Assembly (NCBI RefSeq): GCF_022581195.2
Contig: NC_061462.1
Span: 11,222,001 to 11,286,000, forward strand
Direction: 5' to 3'
Source of the DNA: Helicoverpa zea
Lineage: Eukaryota; Arthropoda; Insecta; Lepidoptera; Noctuidae
Length of the DNA stretch: 64,000 nucleotides
Shown: positions 11,101-22,740 of the stretch, piece after piece
How positions within the stretch are numbered: the first letter of the stretch is position 1
How the letters are laid out: each line of letters opens with the position of its first letter
Made by a program: the position numbers and the translations under genes
Notes under the pieces: generated by a model
Told to the model about the DNA's origin: nothing
The model's input: only the letters and a program-made list of their open reading frames with translations
The model's database searches: none

Positions 11101-14100
11101 CTACCTGCCAGGCGTCAAGTGCACCATGTGCGACGACACCTTCCGCCGCTACTCCAACATGGTGCAGCACAGGTACTGTCCAGCTCCATCCCTCCACCAC
11201 ACACCCACAGCTACCTGCCAGGCGTCAAGTGCACCATGTGCGACGACACCTTCCGCCGCTACTCCAACATGGTGCAGCACAGGTACTGTCCAGCTCCATC
11301 CCTCCACCACACACCCACAGCTACCTGCCAGGCGTCAAGTGCACCATGTGCGACGACACCTTCCGCCGCTACTCCAACATGGTGCAGCACAGGTACTGTC
11401 CAGCTCCATCCCTCCACCACACACCCACAGCTACCTGCCAGGCGTCAAGTGCACCATGTGCGACGACACCTTCCGCCGCTACTCCAACATGGTGCAGCAC
11501 AGGTACTGTCCAGCTCCATCCCTCCACCACACACCCACAGCTACCTGCCAGGCGTCAAGTGCACCATGTGCGACGACACCTTCCGCCGCTACTCCAACAT
11601 GGTGCAGCACAGGTACTGTCCAGCTCCATCCCTCCACCACACACCCACAGCTACCTGCCAGGCGTCAAGTGCACCATGTGCGACGACACCTTCCGCCGCT
11701 ACTCCAACATGGTGCAGCACAGGTACTGTCCAGCTCCATCCCTCCACCACACACCCACAGCTACCTGCCAGGCGTCAAGTGCACCATGTGCGACGACACC
11801 TTCCGCCGCTACTCCAACATGGTGCAGCACAGGTACTGTCCAGCTCCATCCCTCCACCACACACCCACAGCTACCTGCCAGGCGTCAAGTGCACCATGTG
11901 CGACGACACCTTCCGCCGCTACTCCAACATGGTGCAGCACAGGTACTGTCCAGCTCCATCCCTCCACCACACACCCACAGCTACCTGCCAGGCGTCAAGT
12001 GCACCATGTGCGACGACACCTTCCGCCGCTACTCCAACATGGTGCAGCACAGGTACTGTCCAGCTCCATCCCTCCACCTGCCGGGGCTGCGCGAGTTACC
12101 GCAGCCCTGGTATATAAAAGACCTATGTAGGAACATGATGGGTATTAGTCAGTAAGAATCGGACACTTCCTCTGTTGCTAACCCACAGAGCGGGAGGAAT
12201 CATTTGATGTCCCATCACATCACAAAAAAGGTGCGTTACAGCTAAGAAACATTTTTCTTGTTCGTAATATCGTTCCTCGACGTTGACGGATTTTGAAAGC
12301 AGAGTGCCTAGTGCGAGTTGAACAAAATTTTGCGAATGACTTCACTGTCGAGTTTAGCGAGTCAACTTCAAACGAACCGAATGCAATATTTAAGCGAGTG
12401 CGAGTTGCCATCTCGCAAATTACTCGCATCACGTTTCCTCACGGCGAATAGCGATGATCATTTTTGTTAGGGTGGTGTTCCGTTCGCTTGGTGGGATAAA
12501 CCTACCAAAGGACATTGGGCAGATTGGTATACCCCACCAATAGCGATGTCATACATATCATTGGATAGGCCTTTTTATGTAGAACAACATTTACTATGAC
12601 AGCTTTGCTGAAATGTTTGTCCGTTCTGAGATATAGATCAAAAACTGTGCAAAAATTAAACTAAAGTTAACTTAATAATCTATTGATATCTCAAGTTTTT
12701 AGAGGAAAAACTAAGTTCCACTAAGTGTAAGTCTACTGAGTCCTACCTGTTGTGCCCGTTAGGGTCCATTATTGTTACTATTATTTAGAATTACAACCTT
12801 ATCCTGTACCAATTGGATATTGGGCATAATGATAAACCCCACCAATAACAAAGTCATGCATATCGATGGATAGGTCTTTTTAACTGGAACAACATTTAGT
12901 ATGACAGCTTTGTTCTATTGTTTGTCCGTTCTGAGATATGGCTAAAAAACAATGATAATCAACACTGTAATCTGATATTCTTTGAAAAATAACACCAATG
13001 TCTTTCTTTTTTTATTTTTTTATAATCATTATGTAAGTAAGCATAAGCATGTGTAATGATGAATTGCATCATATCAAATGTTTGCATGCCAAAATGGTAG
13101 AATGTACTAGGATGCTTCAACATTTCTGTAAACGCCTTATTGTAAATACCTACATTCTGAGCAAATAAATGAATATTATATTATAAGTCGTGGTGGCCTA
13201 GTGGGTAAAGGGCCAACCTCTCAAGTATGAGGGCGCGGGTTCGATCCCAGGTCAGGCAAGTACTAATGCAACTTTTCTAAGTTTGTATGTACTTTCTAAG
13301 TAAGTATATCTTAGATACCATTGACTGTGTTTCGGATGGCACGTTAAACTGTAGGTCAGGGCTGTGTAGAACATCCTTGGCAGTCGTTATGGGTTGTCAG
13401 AAGCCAGTAAGTTTGACACCAGTCTAACCAAGGGGTATCGGGTTGCCCGGGTAACTGGGTTGAGGAGGTCAGATAGGCAGTCGCTTCTTGTAAAGCACTG
13501 GTACTTAGCTGAATCCGGTTAGACTGAAATCCGACCCAAACATGATTGGGAAAAGGCTCGGAGGATGATTATGTAAGTCGTGGTGGCCTTTTCGGTAAAG
13601 AACCAACCTCTCAAGTGCGCGGGTTCGATTCCAGGTCAGGCAAGTACCAATGCAACTTTTCTAAGTTTGTATGTACTGTCTACCTAAGTATACATATCTT
13701 GGACACCAATGACTGTGTTTTGGAGGGCACGTTAAACTGTAGGTTCCGGCTGTCATTGAACATCCTTGGCTGTCATTGCGGGTAGTCATAATTCAGTAAG
13801 TCGGTCCATGGTCGTGCATGGGTAACAACAGAAGACAAAGAGACTGGCAACCAATCTTACCAAGGGGTATCGAATTGCCCAGATTACTGGGGTAAGGAGA
13901 TCAGATAGGCAATTACATCCGGTTAGACTGGAAGCCGACCGCTAGAGAGCTGGGAAAAGGCTAATAAGATCATATTGAATTATTTAAATGTACAAAGTAA
14001 CGTATGAACGAAATGTGGATATTATTCTTATATTCGTATTGTCTATTTCATTCCGCAATGTACAGTATAAGGTGGAACTGCTAAATATAGTAACAAATGC

Positions 14101-17100
14101 AGACTCACAGCAGGTACTTAGTACATCGAAGACATATGTACATAGATTTTCCTTTAAACACTTAATCTGCATTAATTTTAAGTTTGTATTTTATCTATAT
14201 CTCAGAACGGACAAACAATAGAACAAAGCTGTCATAGTAAATGTTGATCCAGTTAAAAAGACCTATCCATCGATATGTATGACTTTGTTATTGGTGGGTT
14301 TTATCATTATGCCCAATATCCAGTTGGTACAGCATAAGGTTGAAATGCTAAATAATAGTAACACTTATGGACCCTAACGGGCAAAGCAGGTAGGACTCAG
14401 TAGACTTACACTTAGTGGAACTTAGTTTTTCCTCTAAAAACTTGAGATATCAATAGATTATTAAGTTAACTTTAGTTTAACTTTTGCACAGTTTTTGATC
14501 TATATCTCAGAACGGACAAACATTTCAGCAAAGCTGTCATAGTAAATGTTGTTCTACATAAAAAGGCCTATCCAATGATATGTATGACATCGCTATTGGT
14601 GGGGTATACCAGGTCCCATATATTTGTGCCCATTGTCCTTTAGAAAGACGTCCTTTTAGCATGTAATCGTATGGGACGACTGTCTTTCAAAATTTTTGGG
14701 GTTATTGTTTGGATGTTTTGTTTATGTTTGACGCGACGCCCGAAAAAAGTTTTTAGTTGTTTTAAATTAATTAATTTAAAATGAAGACAAGTTCTTGTCT
14801 AGCACCTGGAGTGCTAGGGAAGCTTATATATTTCTATGAGTCAGAACCTCAGTTACTTGTTCTAAATACACACTGCACATTTTTTGGGATACGTGCTTTG
14901 CTTCTCTAATTGGCCTTTGATAGGATCCAGTGGCAAAAAAGAATAAAGCGGTAAGCACCTGCAAATAAAAGAAGGAGAAAGTTTCTTCAATCATATACAT
15001 ACCTAGTTTTGTTTTGGAAATTGATATTGTAACTTACATGAATTGATAAATAGGTACCTTATGTTCCAAGGAAACACGTAGAGTGGATTTTAGATTTGTG
15101 CTTTGTCTCAGTTAACTGCACAAGAACTTAAAAATCTTCTTGGACAATCTATATCTATGTCTAAATTGCGTCTCCGTGAGGTGAACTAACGAATTAAAAA
15201 ATGCGCAAGCCCTTGCCCCAATTCTGGCGCTTTTGTTGCGTTCATCTTGGGCCTTTGCGGCCGCAAACATCCTCCGAGCAAAGAAAAAGCGTCCTGCCAT
15301 ATTTTTGGTATTATTTTCACTAAATAAAAACTTAATTGTTGATATACGAATATCTCCTCACTTCACTTTCACCACAAAAATCTTCGTGAGAACTTTTTGG
15401 TTAAATTCGATCGCGTTTGTATTTATTTACTAGGTATTCGATCTGTCAAAATCTGAATCTCGCACTCGCATCACGGCAGAAATAAACCAATCCCGTGCCT
15501 GTCACGTTCACTTGAGAGTCCGAGCGATTCGATTTCGAAAAGGACCATGGGCAAAAATGTATGAAGCCTGGGCTCACCCACCAACAGAGATGAGACCAAT
15601 TTGAATATACTTGTAAAGCACTAAATATAAAGATTTAAACTCATTTTTGCGAAGAATCCATTGGGTTATTTTGCTATAAATATTTTTCTCCGACCATGAA
15701 TAAACTAATATTCTGCAAAAAGTAGTGCTGTTATGGCATTGTAGGTTTTGTTATTGAACACCTTTATCTAGTTTTAATTCCAGGTTTAATGTATACATAA
15801 AAAATAAAACAACTGCTAACAGTTAAAATTATTTTTGTTAACATTTCAATCAATACCAATAATAATGTCGTCTAAATATCCTGCTGGTGGATTAAATTGT
15901 GTGTGCCTGCCTAACCCTAGATACCATATTATTGAAATGATATGAGCACAACTTCCTACTGTGCGTCTACCTGTTAGACACGAGCAGTAAGGGTCATGGC
16001 ACAGTATAGCGGCACCGCAACAGCACGGCGTGGACAGTCCGTGGACGATTTCTTCTTTGTGCTAGAGATGGAGTCTCCTGATGTCTCCTATGGATGTTCC
16101 TGAGTTTATACGCCACCGACTTCTATGCCGATGCACCTAAGAATAGTTTTATTTTTGGCTTTTCAGTGACAAGCATAGTTGTCACTATTCGCATTTGTGG
16201 AAAGTTCTCATCAATACGAATAATATAAGCCCAAACACGAGGTAGTTTACATATTCAGTTGTCGAGTTCCCTCGACCTTCTCCGGTCTCCATCATCAGGT
16301 CAGCTCCAAACCTTCACTGTTGCATAGTGTTATCAAACGTACACCTCATTGTCAAGTTTTTAACCTATGCACGCCTACAATTTTCGAAAGTTGCCCTCGA
16401 TTTCTCAGGGTTTTCATCATCAGATCCTGACCTGGTGATGAAGGTGGTCCCATAATCCTTTCATAATCAAATCCTGCGAATTAGATTTTATGTCATGAAC
16501 AACCAAGCGCACTACGACTCCTAACAATTCTTTTTCTACAAAACCTGTTTAGGTGCGTATCTTTTTTTTGCCATGGAATTGAAGGTAGTGCCCATAGTAA
16601 CAATTTTAGTACAAACAAAAACCTTCACAACGGCATATGCTATAACTCTGTTGGACAATGAGCCCAATTTGACTCATGGTCCTTTGTAAACTGGCACTCG
16701 CTACTTTAGGTTCCAATTTTTGACACTAGGCGGAGCTGTTTTTGTTCCATACAAATCTTAGTATACGCGCTCTCATGTGAGTCCGTAAATAAATTCACGA
16801 AAACTCGCACTAAGCACTCAGGCCTTACGCTCTGGCGTAAACTGTGTACTCGCTCGACGTCACGCTGCACTGTACCTCTGCTGTTCTTGAAAACTTCTTG
16901 CGTACACGCTGGACGCATTGCCGCGCTTTACAACATATGCCGACATGCTCGGTTATTCCGAATTTCCGGTATAGTTGTCAAAAATATAGTTGAATATAAA
17001 ACTTTTTTCTCTACCTCTGTAGTATTTTTTTTGACATGATATAAAAAAATACAAACTTCAAAATAGAGTTGTCAAATTTGTTTACGTATTTGTTTTATAT

Positions 17101-18041
17101 TTTTTAGGTACAAATCATTTATTTTTAATAGTAATTTAATTTAGAAATTGTGTTGTTATATTTGACTTATTATTTAATTATTTTGCAAATATGCTGTGAG
17201 TATAATTTTTTAAATTCACGACCAATTTTTTGCGCGTCAGTGCGGGACGGGACTTTGTATGTGGGTATAATTTATGTTCGTCGTTCCCAGGGACCGTCAC
17301 CACCTGGCGAAGCGCGCGAAGGTGCGCGACTTCGTGTGCCAGTGCGGGCTGGTGTTCCACTCGCGCGCCAAGCTGCGCTGGCACCAGGAGACGCACGCGG
17401 CGCGGCCGCGCGCCTGCCTGTACTGCAGCGACAAGTTCGTGCACGCCGCCTCGCTCACGCGCCACGTGCGGCGCGCGCACCAGCAGCACTGCGCGCGCCG
17501 CCCCGACCACGCGCCCTGCCCCGTCTGCGCGCAGCTCCACCCGCGCGCCGCGCTGCGCGCCCACCTGCGCACGCACAGCGGCCAGCGCCCGCACGTCTGC
17601 GTCGTGTGCAGCAAGGCCTTCACCACCAAGTGGAACCTCAAGCTGCACCGCTGGACGCACATGAGTCGCTCCGCCAAGCCCTTCAAGTGCGGCCTGTGCA
17701 AGGGCGCCTTCATCCGCCACTCCGAGTACGTGTCGCACATGAACGCGCACAAGTCCGTGCGGCCCTACACCTGCAACTACTGCGGCTGCCAGTTCATCCG
17801 CAAGTACAACTGCCAGCGGCACGTGCGCGAGCACGAGATGGCCAAGAAGTACGTGTGCAAGGTGCCCGAGTGCGGTAAGTCCTTCCACAGGAGCTACTAC
17901 CTCTCCGAGCACATGAAGGTGCACAGCGGCGCTCGCCCCTTCGCCTGCAACATCTGCGGTAAGACTTCCAGCAACAAGTCCAACCACAACAAGCACGTGA
18001 AGATACACCACGCGCGCGAGCCCGTCGCTACCGAAGCGTAA
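5148..18041 (+). CDS. large multi-C2H2 zinc-finger protein, six exons
   Basis: Exons: 5148-7991, 8500-8603, 9749-9942, 10253-10559, 10925-11062, 17291-18041. All joins hold phase; 4,338 nt give about 1,445 aa. An N-terminal finger (CPVCTLFLHNGITLESHLDTH) is followed by a roughly 900-residue disordered, Asn/Ser/Met-rich linker with acidic patches, then single fingers in exons 3 and 4 (CGTCG..., CPTCKEDQ..., CLTCGKCFF...), two in exon 5 (CDVCEKRF..., CTMCDDTF...) and about eight in exon 6 (the first degenerate with CxC, then CLYCSDKF, CPVCAQ, CVVCSKAF, CGLCKGAF, CNYCGCQF, CKVPECGKSF, CNICGK). The second exon 5 finger is completed only after splicing: its last histidine comes from exon 6 (QHRDRH). 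Likely a nuclear DNA-binding regulator; target and orthologue are not assigned. The last intron is 6.2 kb and repeat-laden; coding exons 5 and 6 are strikingly GC-rich. Confidence 0.88.
8630..8828 (+). repeat. non-LTR retroposon 3'-tail fragment in intron 2
   Basis: Begins CTAGCTTCTGCCAGCGG and continues with the widespread lepidopteran pattern of a GGGATAAAAAGTAGCC block, an AAATCGGACCAATAG block, and a run of AAAC units before an AT-rich end. The same opening occurs at 63920, and a related tail at 45345-45490. I call it a LINE-type 3' end from recollection of lepidopteran genomes; the family was not determined. Confidence 0.65.
11003..12078 (+). repeat. 110-bp tandem array copying the end of exon 5 and its splice donor
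   Basis: About 9.8 head-to-tail copies of a 110-bp unit, with no difference seen between copies. Each unit holds about 60 bp of coding sequence (VKCTMCDDTFRRYSNMVQH) with its AG|GTACTG donor, then 49 bp of intron start. Donor sites recur at 11062 and every 110 bp to 12052. The first copy is the real end of exon 5. Every copy also has a CCCACAG acceptor-like site 34 bp before its next GTGCACC. The unit has no stop codon in any plus-strand frame, so long ORFs cross the array in all three. Copy identity suggests recent expansion, gene conversion or an assembly artefact. Confidence 0.95.
12079..12232 (+). mobile_element. truncated retroposon (family also at 37955 and 58843)
   Basis: Starts TGCCGGGGCTGCG directly at the end of the 110-bp array and continues with TTAGTCAGTAAGA, GCTAACCCACAG and TCATTTGATG blocks, ending near an A-rich stretch. 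The same ordered blocks occur at 38150-38322 and 58860-59030. It is 5'-truncated relative to the copy at 37955. Likely a SINE or a short LINE 3' end. Confidence 0.75.
13185..13571 (+). mobile_element. tRNA-derived SINE, copy 1
   Basis: The 5' part has RNA polymerase III promoter boxes like a tRNA: A-box region TGGCCTAGTGGGTAAAGG (about 13194) and B box GGGTTCGATCCCAG (13237-13250). The body includes ACCAAGGGGTATCGGGTTGC and the tail AAAAGGCTCGGAGGATGAT. Near full length (about 385 bp), followed at once by a second copy. Confidence 0.85.
13575..13970 (+). mobile_element. tRNA-derived SINE, copy 2 in tandem
   Basis: Same family and orientation as the copy ending at 13571, diverged throughout, with a shortened A-B box interval and B box GGGTTCGATTCCAGG (13621). 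Ends TGGGAAAAGGCTAATAAGAT. Four bases separate the two copies, so one probably inserted at the tail of the other. Confidence 0.8.
15112..15300 (-). pseudogene. N-terminal fragment of a PIF/Harbinger (HARBI1-like) transposase
   Basis: The 62-aa reading frame contains LTETQFRHRYRLSKKIFKFL, which resembles the conserved helix near the N-terminus of HARBI1-type transposases. The DDE catalytic core is absent, so this is a remnant. It lies in the antisense direction within the last intron of the zinc-finger gene. Assignment is from motif resemblance only. Confidence 0.55.
15301..17290. other. remainder of the 6.2-kb zinc-finger intron
   Basis: No further coding or clear repeat structure is recognised up to the exon 6 acceptor (CGTTCCCAG). 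The short ORFs here lack family features. The stretch 14642-15111 is likewise unassigned. Confidence 0.4.
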
Positions 18042-21000
18042 TGTCTGCTCCAATCACGTGGCCGATATACGACGCGTGGTAGCCGCGGCCAATGGCATAG
18101 GAGATACGTCTGGCGCGTAGACCGTGGGCCAATGGTGTCTCAGATATATCAAGCGCCCGCACCCGTAGCCACGTAGGCGTACAGCTAGGCGAAACGTTGT
18201 TGCGGACACAGCGTCCGTCGCGCTGATACAAGACTGCGAATATTTTACTTGCTTTTTAAATATCAGTTGATAGTCCGAGTTTATGAATTCGTATAGTTTT
18301 CGCATCTTCAACGTTGCAAAATATCATAAGATTATTTTATTGATACACAAGTTTAGTAAACGTAGTTAGCAACAACGTCGCTCGGCGTGCGCCATGTAAA
18401 TATCTAGTTAAATTTGAATTTATTATAATTGTTGTAAATACAGGACCAAGCGTGTACATTTGGGGTGGAGTTGTGTGGTGACGAGCATTTCGAAGTCAAC
18501 GGTATGACGCACCGCGCGTTACGTGCGGGAACTTCATTCGTGTACTAAACATTTGTTCGTAGACTTGTTGAAAGAAGCTTTAATTATGGAACCCTACGAA
18601 ATGGTAAACGTGCGTGATAGACGCCGGAGTTTGTTTTGTGCCTTATAGATTGAATGGTAGGAACTTTTTTGTCATTTCTACCGGCTGAAGTAACAATGGT
18701 AATATGGAAAACAGTACAGTAACAGTACAGTAACTTGGTCACAGAGTTGTATCATTTCAGTTGTGGCGTGTTATATGTCGTAGTTTTCTCCCGAGGCGTC
18801 GGGATCTGGTTGTGAAATACATTTAGTGTTGTGCGTGACACGTGGTGCGTCATACCGAACATAAAATAGTCAAATTAATAAAGGGCATTTCGGTATAGGT
18901 ACCCCGCTACACTTATATTATTTTCTACTTATTATATTATAACATAATTTCACAATGCTTCCATTTTATAAGCTTGGTCACTGAGGATGCGGCTCGCTCA
19001 GTTAATTATTCTACTAGTTATTTTTTACAACTTTTTAGTATTACTAATGAATGAATTACTTATGGTGCAATTTTCTTGACATTTTGAAAAGTTTAGATTA
19101 ACAATGACATATTTTATTTCTTAAGTTATAAGGCGATTTCTTAAAAGTCTTATGGTCCCAAACCATACTAAAATAATTATAATTTACATATTACCAATTG
19201 GTATACCGTTATTTTAACATTTGACTGCTATAAGAGCTCAAGATTTTACACAACGATTATTTTTATATGACATATGCAAGCGATGAATTATAATTATATT
19301 AATAGTTTATCTGTAGCATCTCTGGAAGAAAACTGATATATTTTAAGAATTGATGTCACTTTGCCGCGATACATTTTCATGGAGTTAATCTCATATCTAT
19401 ACTCTAGGCATAGTCAGTTGATATGACTGTACTAAAGCCTCTTTTTGGTCACTATCATCCTTGGAACAATTTATGGCTGCAGTATACGATGACGTAGTCG
19501 TTAGAGATGGACAATGTTTGTTTGTGAATATTGTGTATGACGCGCGGCCACACCCCTCAGTGGCAAGCTGTAACGTGTAACTTTATACATTTTAGTCAAA
19601 TTGACATCCCCACAGGGACTACTAATAACTCATTGTAAAAGTATTTTAACATTTACGTTATTTAGATTACTTTATGTAAATATCACTTTAATTACAATTA
19701 ATTTATTATTATTACATTTTTGTATTGTTACTACGTATTATTCCGTTTTTTCTACGTAAGGCGTGACGGTGTTGCAGTGTGTGCTCTAAACACTGGTTGT
19801 TCTGTGCGATAGAGATCGAATTAAATAAATATATGGCGTCGTCTCTTTATCTTCGCACTCGTGCAGTTATTTATATGAAACATTTATTCATTGTTTTTAA
19901 TTTGGTCCTAACAAAATTACATCTAACTGAAAACAAACAGTATTTAGAAGGCACATGTTACCACATATTTTGCGTTTCTCGTCGCACGCACTCGAGTGAC
20001 ATTTTTATCGGTTGACTTTATTTCATAGTCTTTTCGTTTCACAAATATTATTTCTATATGTTTGTTTGGTATTTGTCCAAAATATTTAGTCGATTAGTGC
20101 AATCGCATTTGTTGTTAGCTCATTGTTATCTATCATCTGATGGACGAAAATGTGAAAGTCACCTGATTTTGTAATCAACATTATTTTCAAAGATACGAAG
20201 CAATAATGTGATTTATATCAATAATTATTTATTTTTATCGAAGAGACTCTTCTTTGAGGATAATGTTGGTACATGGTCGGTGCGCATTATTTTGGAAAGC
20301 CGAAATTAATGAGGTCAAAACCTCTGATAAAACAAATGTTATATAACAATAAGTTGGCAAAATGTACTGTAGGTATATTTTTCTATAATGTTGGTATAAA
20401 TTCTGTCATGAATCACACCAGCTGTGTTCATATAAAGCTTAGAGCGGGCAGCGATTGACGGCTTGATATCGGCACACTTATGTCGTACTTAGCCGTTCTA
20501 TTTTATTCTTAACTCTACTTTTTATCGTAAAATGCCGTTTGATAAACGATGTCTCATGAAAATAAGGCATAGATACAAAAAAAATGTACTTATTTTGTTT
20601 TATGTGAGGTGAAATTTACATTGTGTAATATGCATAGCCGAGCTTACAACTGGTTATAAGCATTCATAAGATTTTGTGGCTAAATAATTTCAGCATTTAA
20701 TATGATGCGAAACTTATATTACATATCTTTTTCCTATATATTTATAGAAGATCTGAAATATGAAGGGTTTTAAACTTTTAAAAGTGTGCGGTATTAATTC
20801 GTCGTTGTTAACAGCTCTAAGCCTAAACGATGTATGTTTATATATTTTACACATAAAACAATGATCTCGTATTTTATAAACACAATGTAAAACAAATTTT
20901 ATGTTTTTTTTTTTGTTTATGTTGTATTTAAATCGTTTGGAGCGCAAGTTGACGTAATAGAACTCTATAACCTTAATATTCGTATGTAAAAAAGTAAAAA

Positions 21001-22199
21001 TAAACTATTACATAATTACTAAGTGTAATGTTCTGTGACTGGTTAAAATAAATGTGAATAAATACAATAACTGACTATAATTATATCTCAAAATAACTAA
21101 AACTTGAAATAATGAAAAAGCTGTCGACTTGCGTTAGGCTTTGCACACACGGTATGGACACTCTTGTCAAAGAAATATAACATCTCAACATAGACAACGG
21201 TTTTTCATTCTGCCTTAATTTTTTTGAATAAACGGAGCTCTGAAACATAAGTCTCTGTCTAAATTAGCGGAATCACGGTTGGCATAATGTTATTGCGTTT
21301 TGATTCTTAACTATTTAAGAATAAGGTTGATTTTAACATTCAAGAGCGTCTTCACCATGGTACAAGCCAACAAAACGATGTAAATGCTGTAATCTTGCGT
21401 AACTCAGTTATTAGAAGAAATTGGTTATTTATTTTTTATTTTAAGTTATTCGAATAAGTTCTTAGTTTTACATGTACATAATGTTAGGTAATTTTGTAAT
21501 TGAACGTAAGACGTGGGTGGTACTCCAAATTCAGTTCGGCGGGGTCACTGAACTGAACAGTTTGTGTCTGCAATAAATTATATTAAGAACTTATATATTG
21601 GCTCGTTTTCATTTACACATGCTCCTTGAAAGATTCATCAATCGAGTGTTCTAGAATATCTGGAAAATATTATTGCAAAGGTCGTGATTGTTTTATGGCT
21701 TCTGGTCAATCGCCTTTTTATCTATGTGTTGCAATTTCCCTTTTCTCAATGCGTTATCTGAAAACAAACAATAGTTCCGCACGCACGGCGCCCGCGCATG
21801 TCACGGCGGCCGTCATCCCCCCCTTTATTTATAATAACATACTTTTCCAGCTTCTGGGAAGTCAATTCATGGATTTTCATTGCGTTATCAATAATGCTGT
21901 AGAGGTCGTCCCAGATATAAAACATCGGATCATTGCTGCTGACACATAAACAGAAATATTATAGTTATTTTCCATTAAGAGTTTTATTTTTAGCTTGTCA
22001 TGCAACAATAGTTGGGTTTGCGTCAATGTGTTTTATGTAATGGTCTTCTTGAGAGCGGGGTTGAAATTAGATTTTTTAACATATTTTTTTACTATTTACT
22101 TAACTGTACGCCTATTTTGAGTAATTGTACAAAATAGCTGCACTGAACATAATTTTTGTAACAAACTCCAACAAAAAGATCCAAGAAAGTTCGATGCTG
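18042..22199. other. 3' UTR candidate and AT-rich intergenic DNA
   Basis: The first several hundred bases are probably 3' UTR of the zinc-finger gene, given their moderate GC. Beyond about 19 kb the sequence is AT-rich and no gene or clear repeat is recognised. The ORF at 21626-21949 starts with TTG and has no recognisable motif; I do not call it. Confidence 0.4.
18877..18882 (+). promoter_or_regulatory. candidate poly(A) signal of the zinc-finger gene
   Basis: AATAAA about 840 bp after the stop at 18041. Other AATAAA motifs occur later, so the 3' end may lie further downstream. Confidence 0.35.
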
Positions 22200-22380
22200 A
22201 TATGTCCGAAATAACTGTTCCCCTGTCCTGTTCCTAAGTCGTTTGGGTTCGGGCAACATGTTTTTTTCATTCATTCCTCTCTGATAGACGTCATACTTAC
22301 ATCCACTCCCTTCTGTTTCATGTCCTCTTTCAGGCAATCTATCCATTTTTTCCTCGGTCTACCTCCGCCTAATGAACTAA
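22200..22380 (-). mobile_element. RTE-type LINE 3' coding remnant
   Basis: The minus strand encodes, with frameshifts and stops, a stretch beginning RRRPRKKWIDCLKEDMKQKG and then MTSIREE. This matches the basic C-terminal tail commonly seen in RTE-clade ORF2 proteins and the related plus-strand copy at 28600-28820. No reverse transcriptase domain remains. Confidence 0.65.
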
Positions 22381-22546
22381 CTTTGCGAATCTGAAATAAG
22401 ACGATTGAAAGCCGTATAAAAAATTCCCCTAGGTATTTCCCGATTTCCTATCAGCTAACAAAAAAAGAACGGCTTCCTGAAAATGAAGAACTAAAGAATA
22501 ATAAAATAACCCGGTTACTACGGTTGTTATTATGGAAACTTACAGC

Positions 22547-22740
22547 CTTACTTATAAACGTGAATTAAATAATAAGTAATACTTAAGGGCTGTTTAAGAA
22601 AATTCTTACTTGTAAACGTTGCTTAAGCATGTCTTAACTAACATTTAATCACTACTTAAGACTGGTTAGTTACTTAAGACTAAGTAGTGATTAGTTAAAA
22701 TGTTGCTTAGAAGGTGATTAGAGATTTTTATAAGTAAGGG
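22547..22740. repeat. MITE with CTTACTTATAAA ends
   Basis: Starts CTTACTTATAAA and ends in its complement TTTATAAGTAAG about 190 bp later. The interior is built from repeated CTTAAG and its flanking motifs in both orientations, so it would fold into a hairpin. No coding capacity. Confidence 0.65.

Larger units (their letters stand above)
12517..14641. mobile_element. fold-back element with arms of about 430 bp and two SINEs in its centre
   Basis: Left arm 12517-12940 is matched in reverse complement by 14195-14641 (for example GGTATACCCCACCAATAGCG against its complement at 14590-14610). Each arm itself contains two diverged direct sub-repeats about 305 bp apart, both with ATGACAGCTTTG and TTTGTCCGTTCTGAGATAT. 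The centre holds two SINEs. No transposase ORF is seen, so the element is non-autonomous; it sits in the last intron of the zinc-finger gene. Confidence 0.8.

Noticed and set aside
10919..12130. Three long plus-strand ORFs across the 110-bp array as separate genes
   Set aside because: They exist only because the repeat unit lacks stops in every frame; finger coding belongs to exon 5.
13185..13260. tRNA gene
   Set aside because: A and B boxes are present but the rest cannot fold as a tRNA and continues into a repeated SINE body; the same holds for 61900-61985.
17178..18053. 291-aa ORF on the minus strand and two plus-strand ORFs overlapping zinc-finger exon 6
   Set aside because: They are out-of-frame shadows of a very GC-rich exon; only the 17291-18041 frame shows regular Cys/His finger spacing.
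21626..21949. 107-aa plus-strand ORF
   Set aside because: Non-ATG start, no domain, isolated in AT-rich DNA; probably chance.
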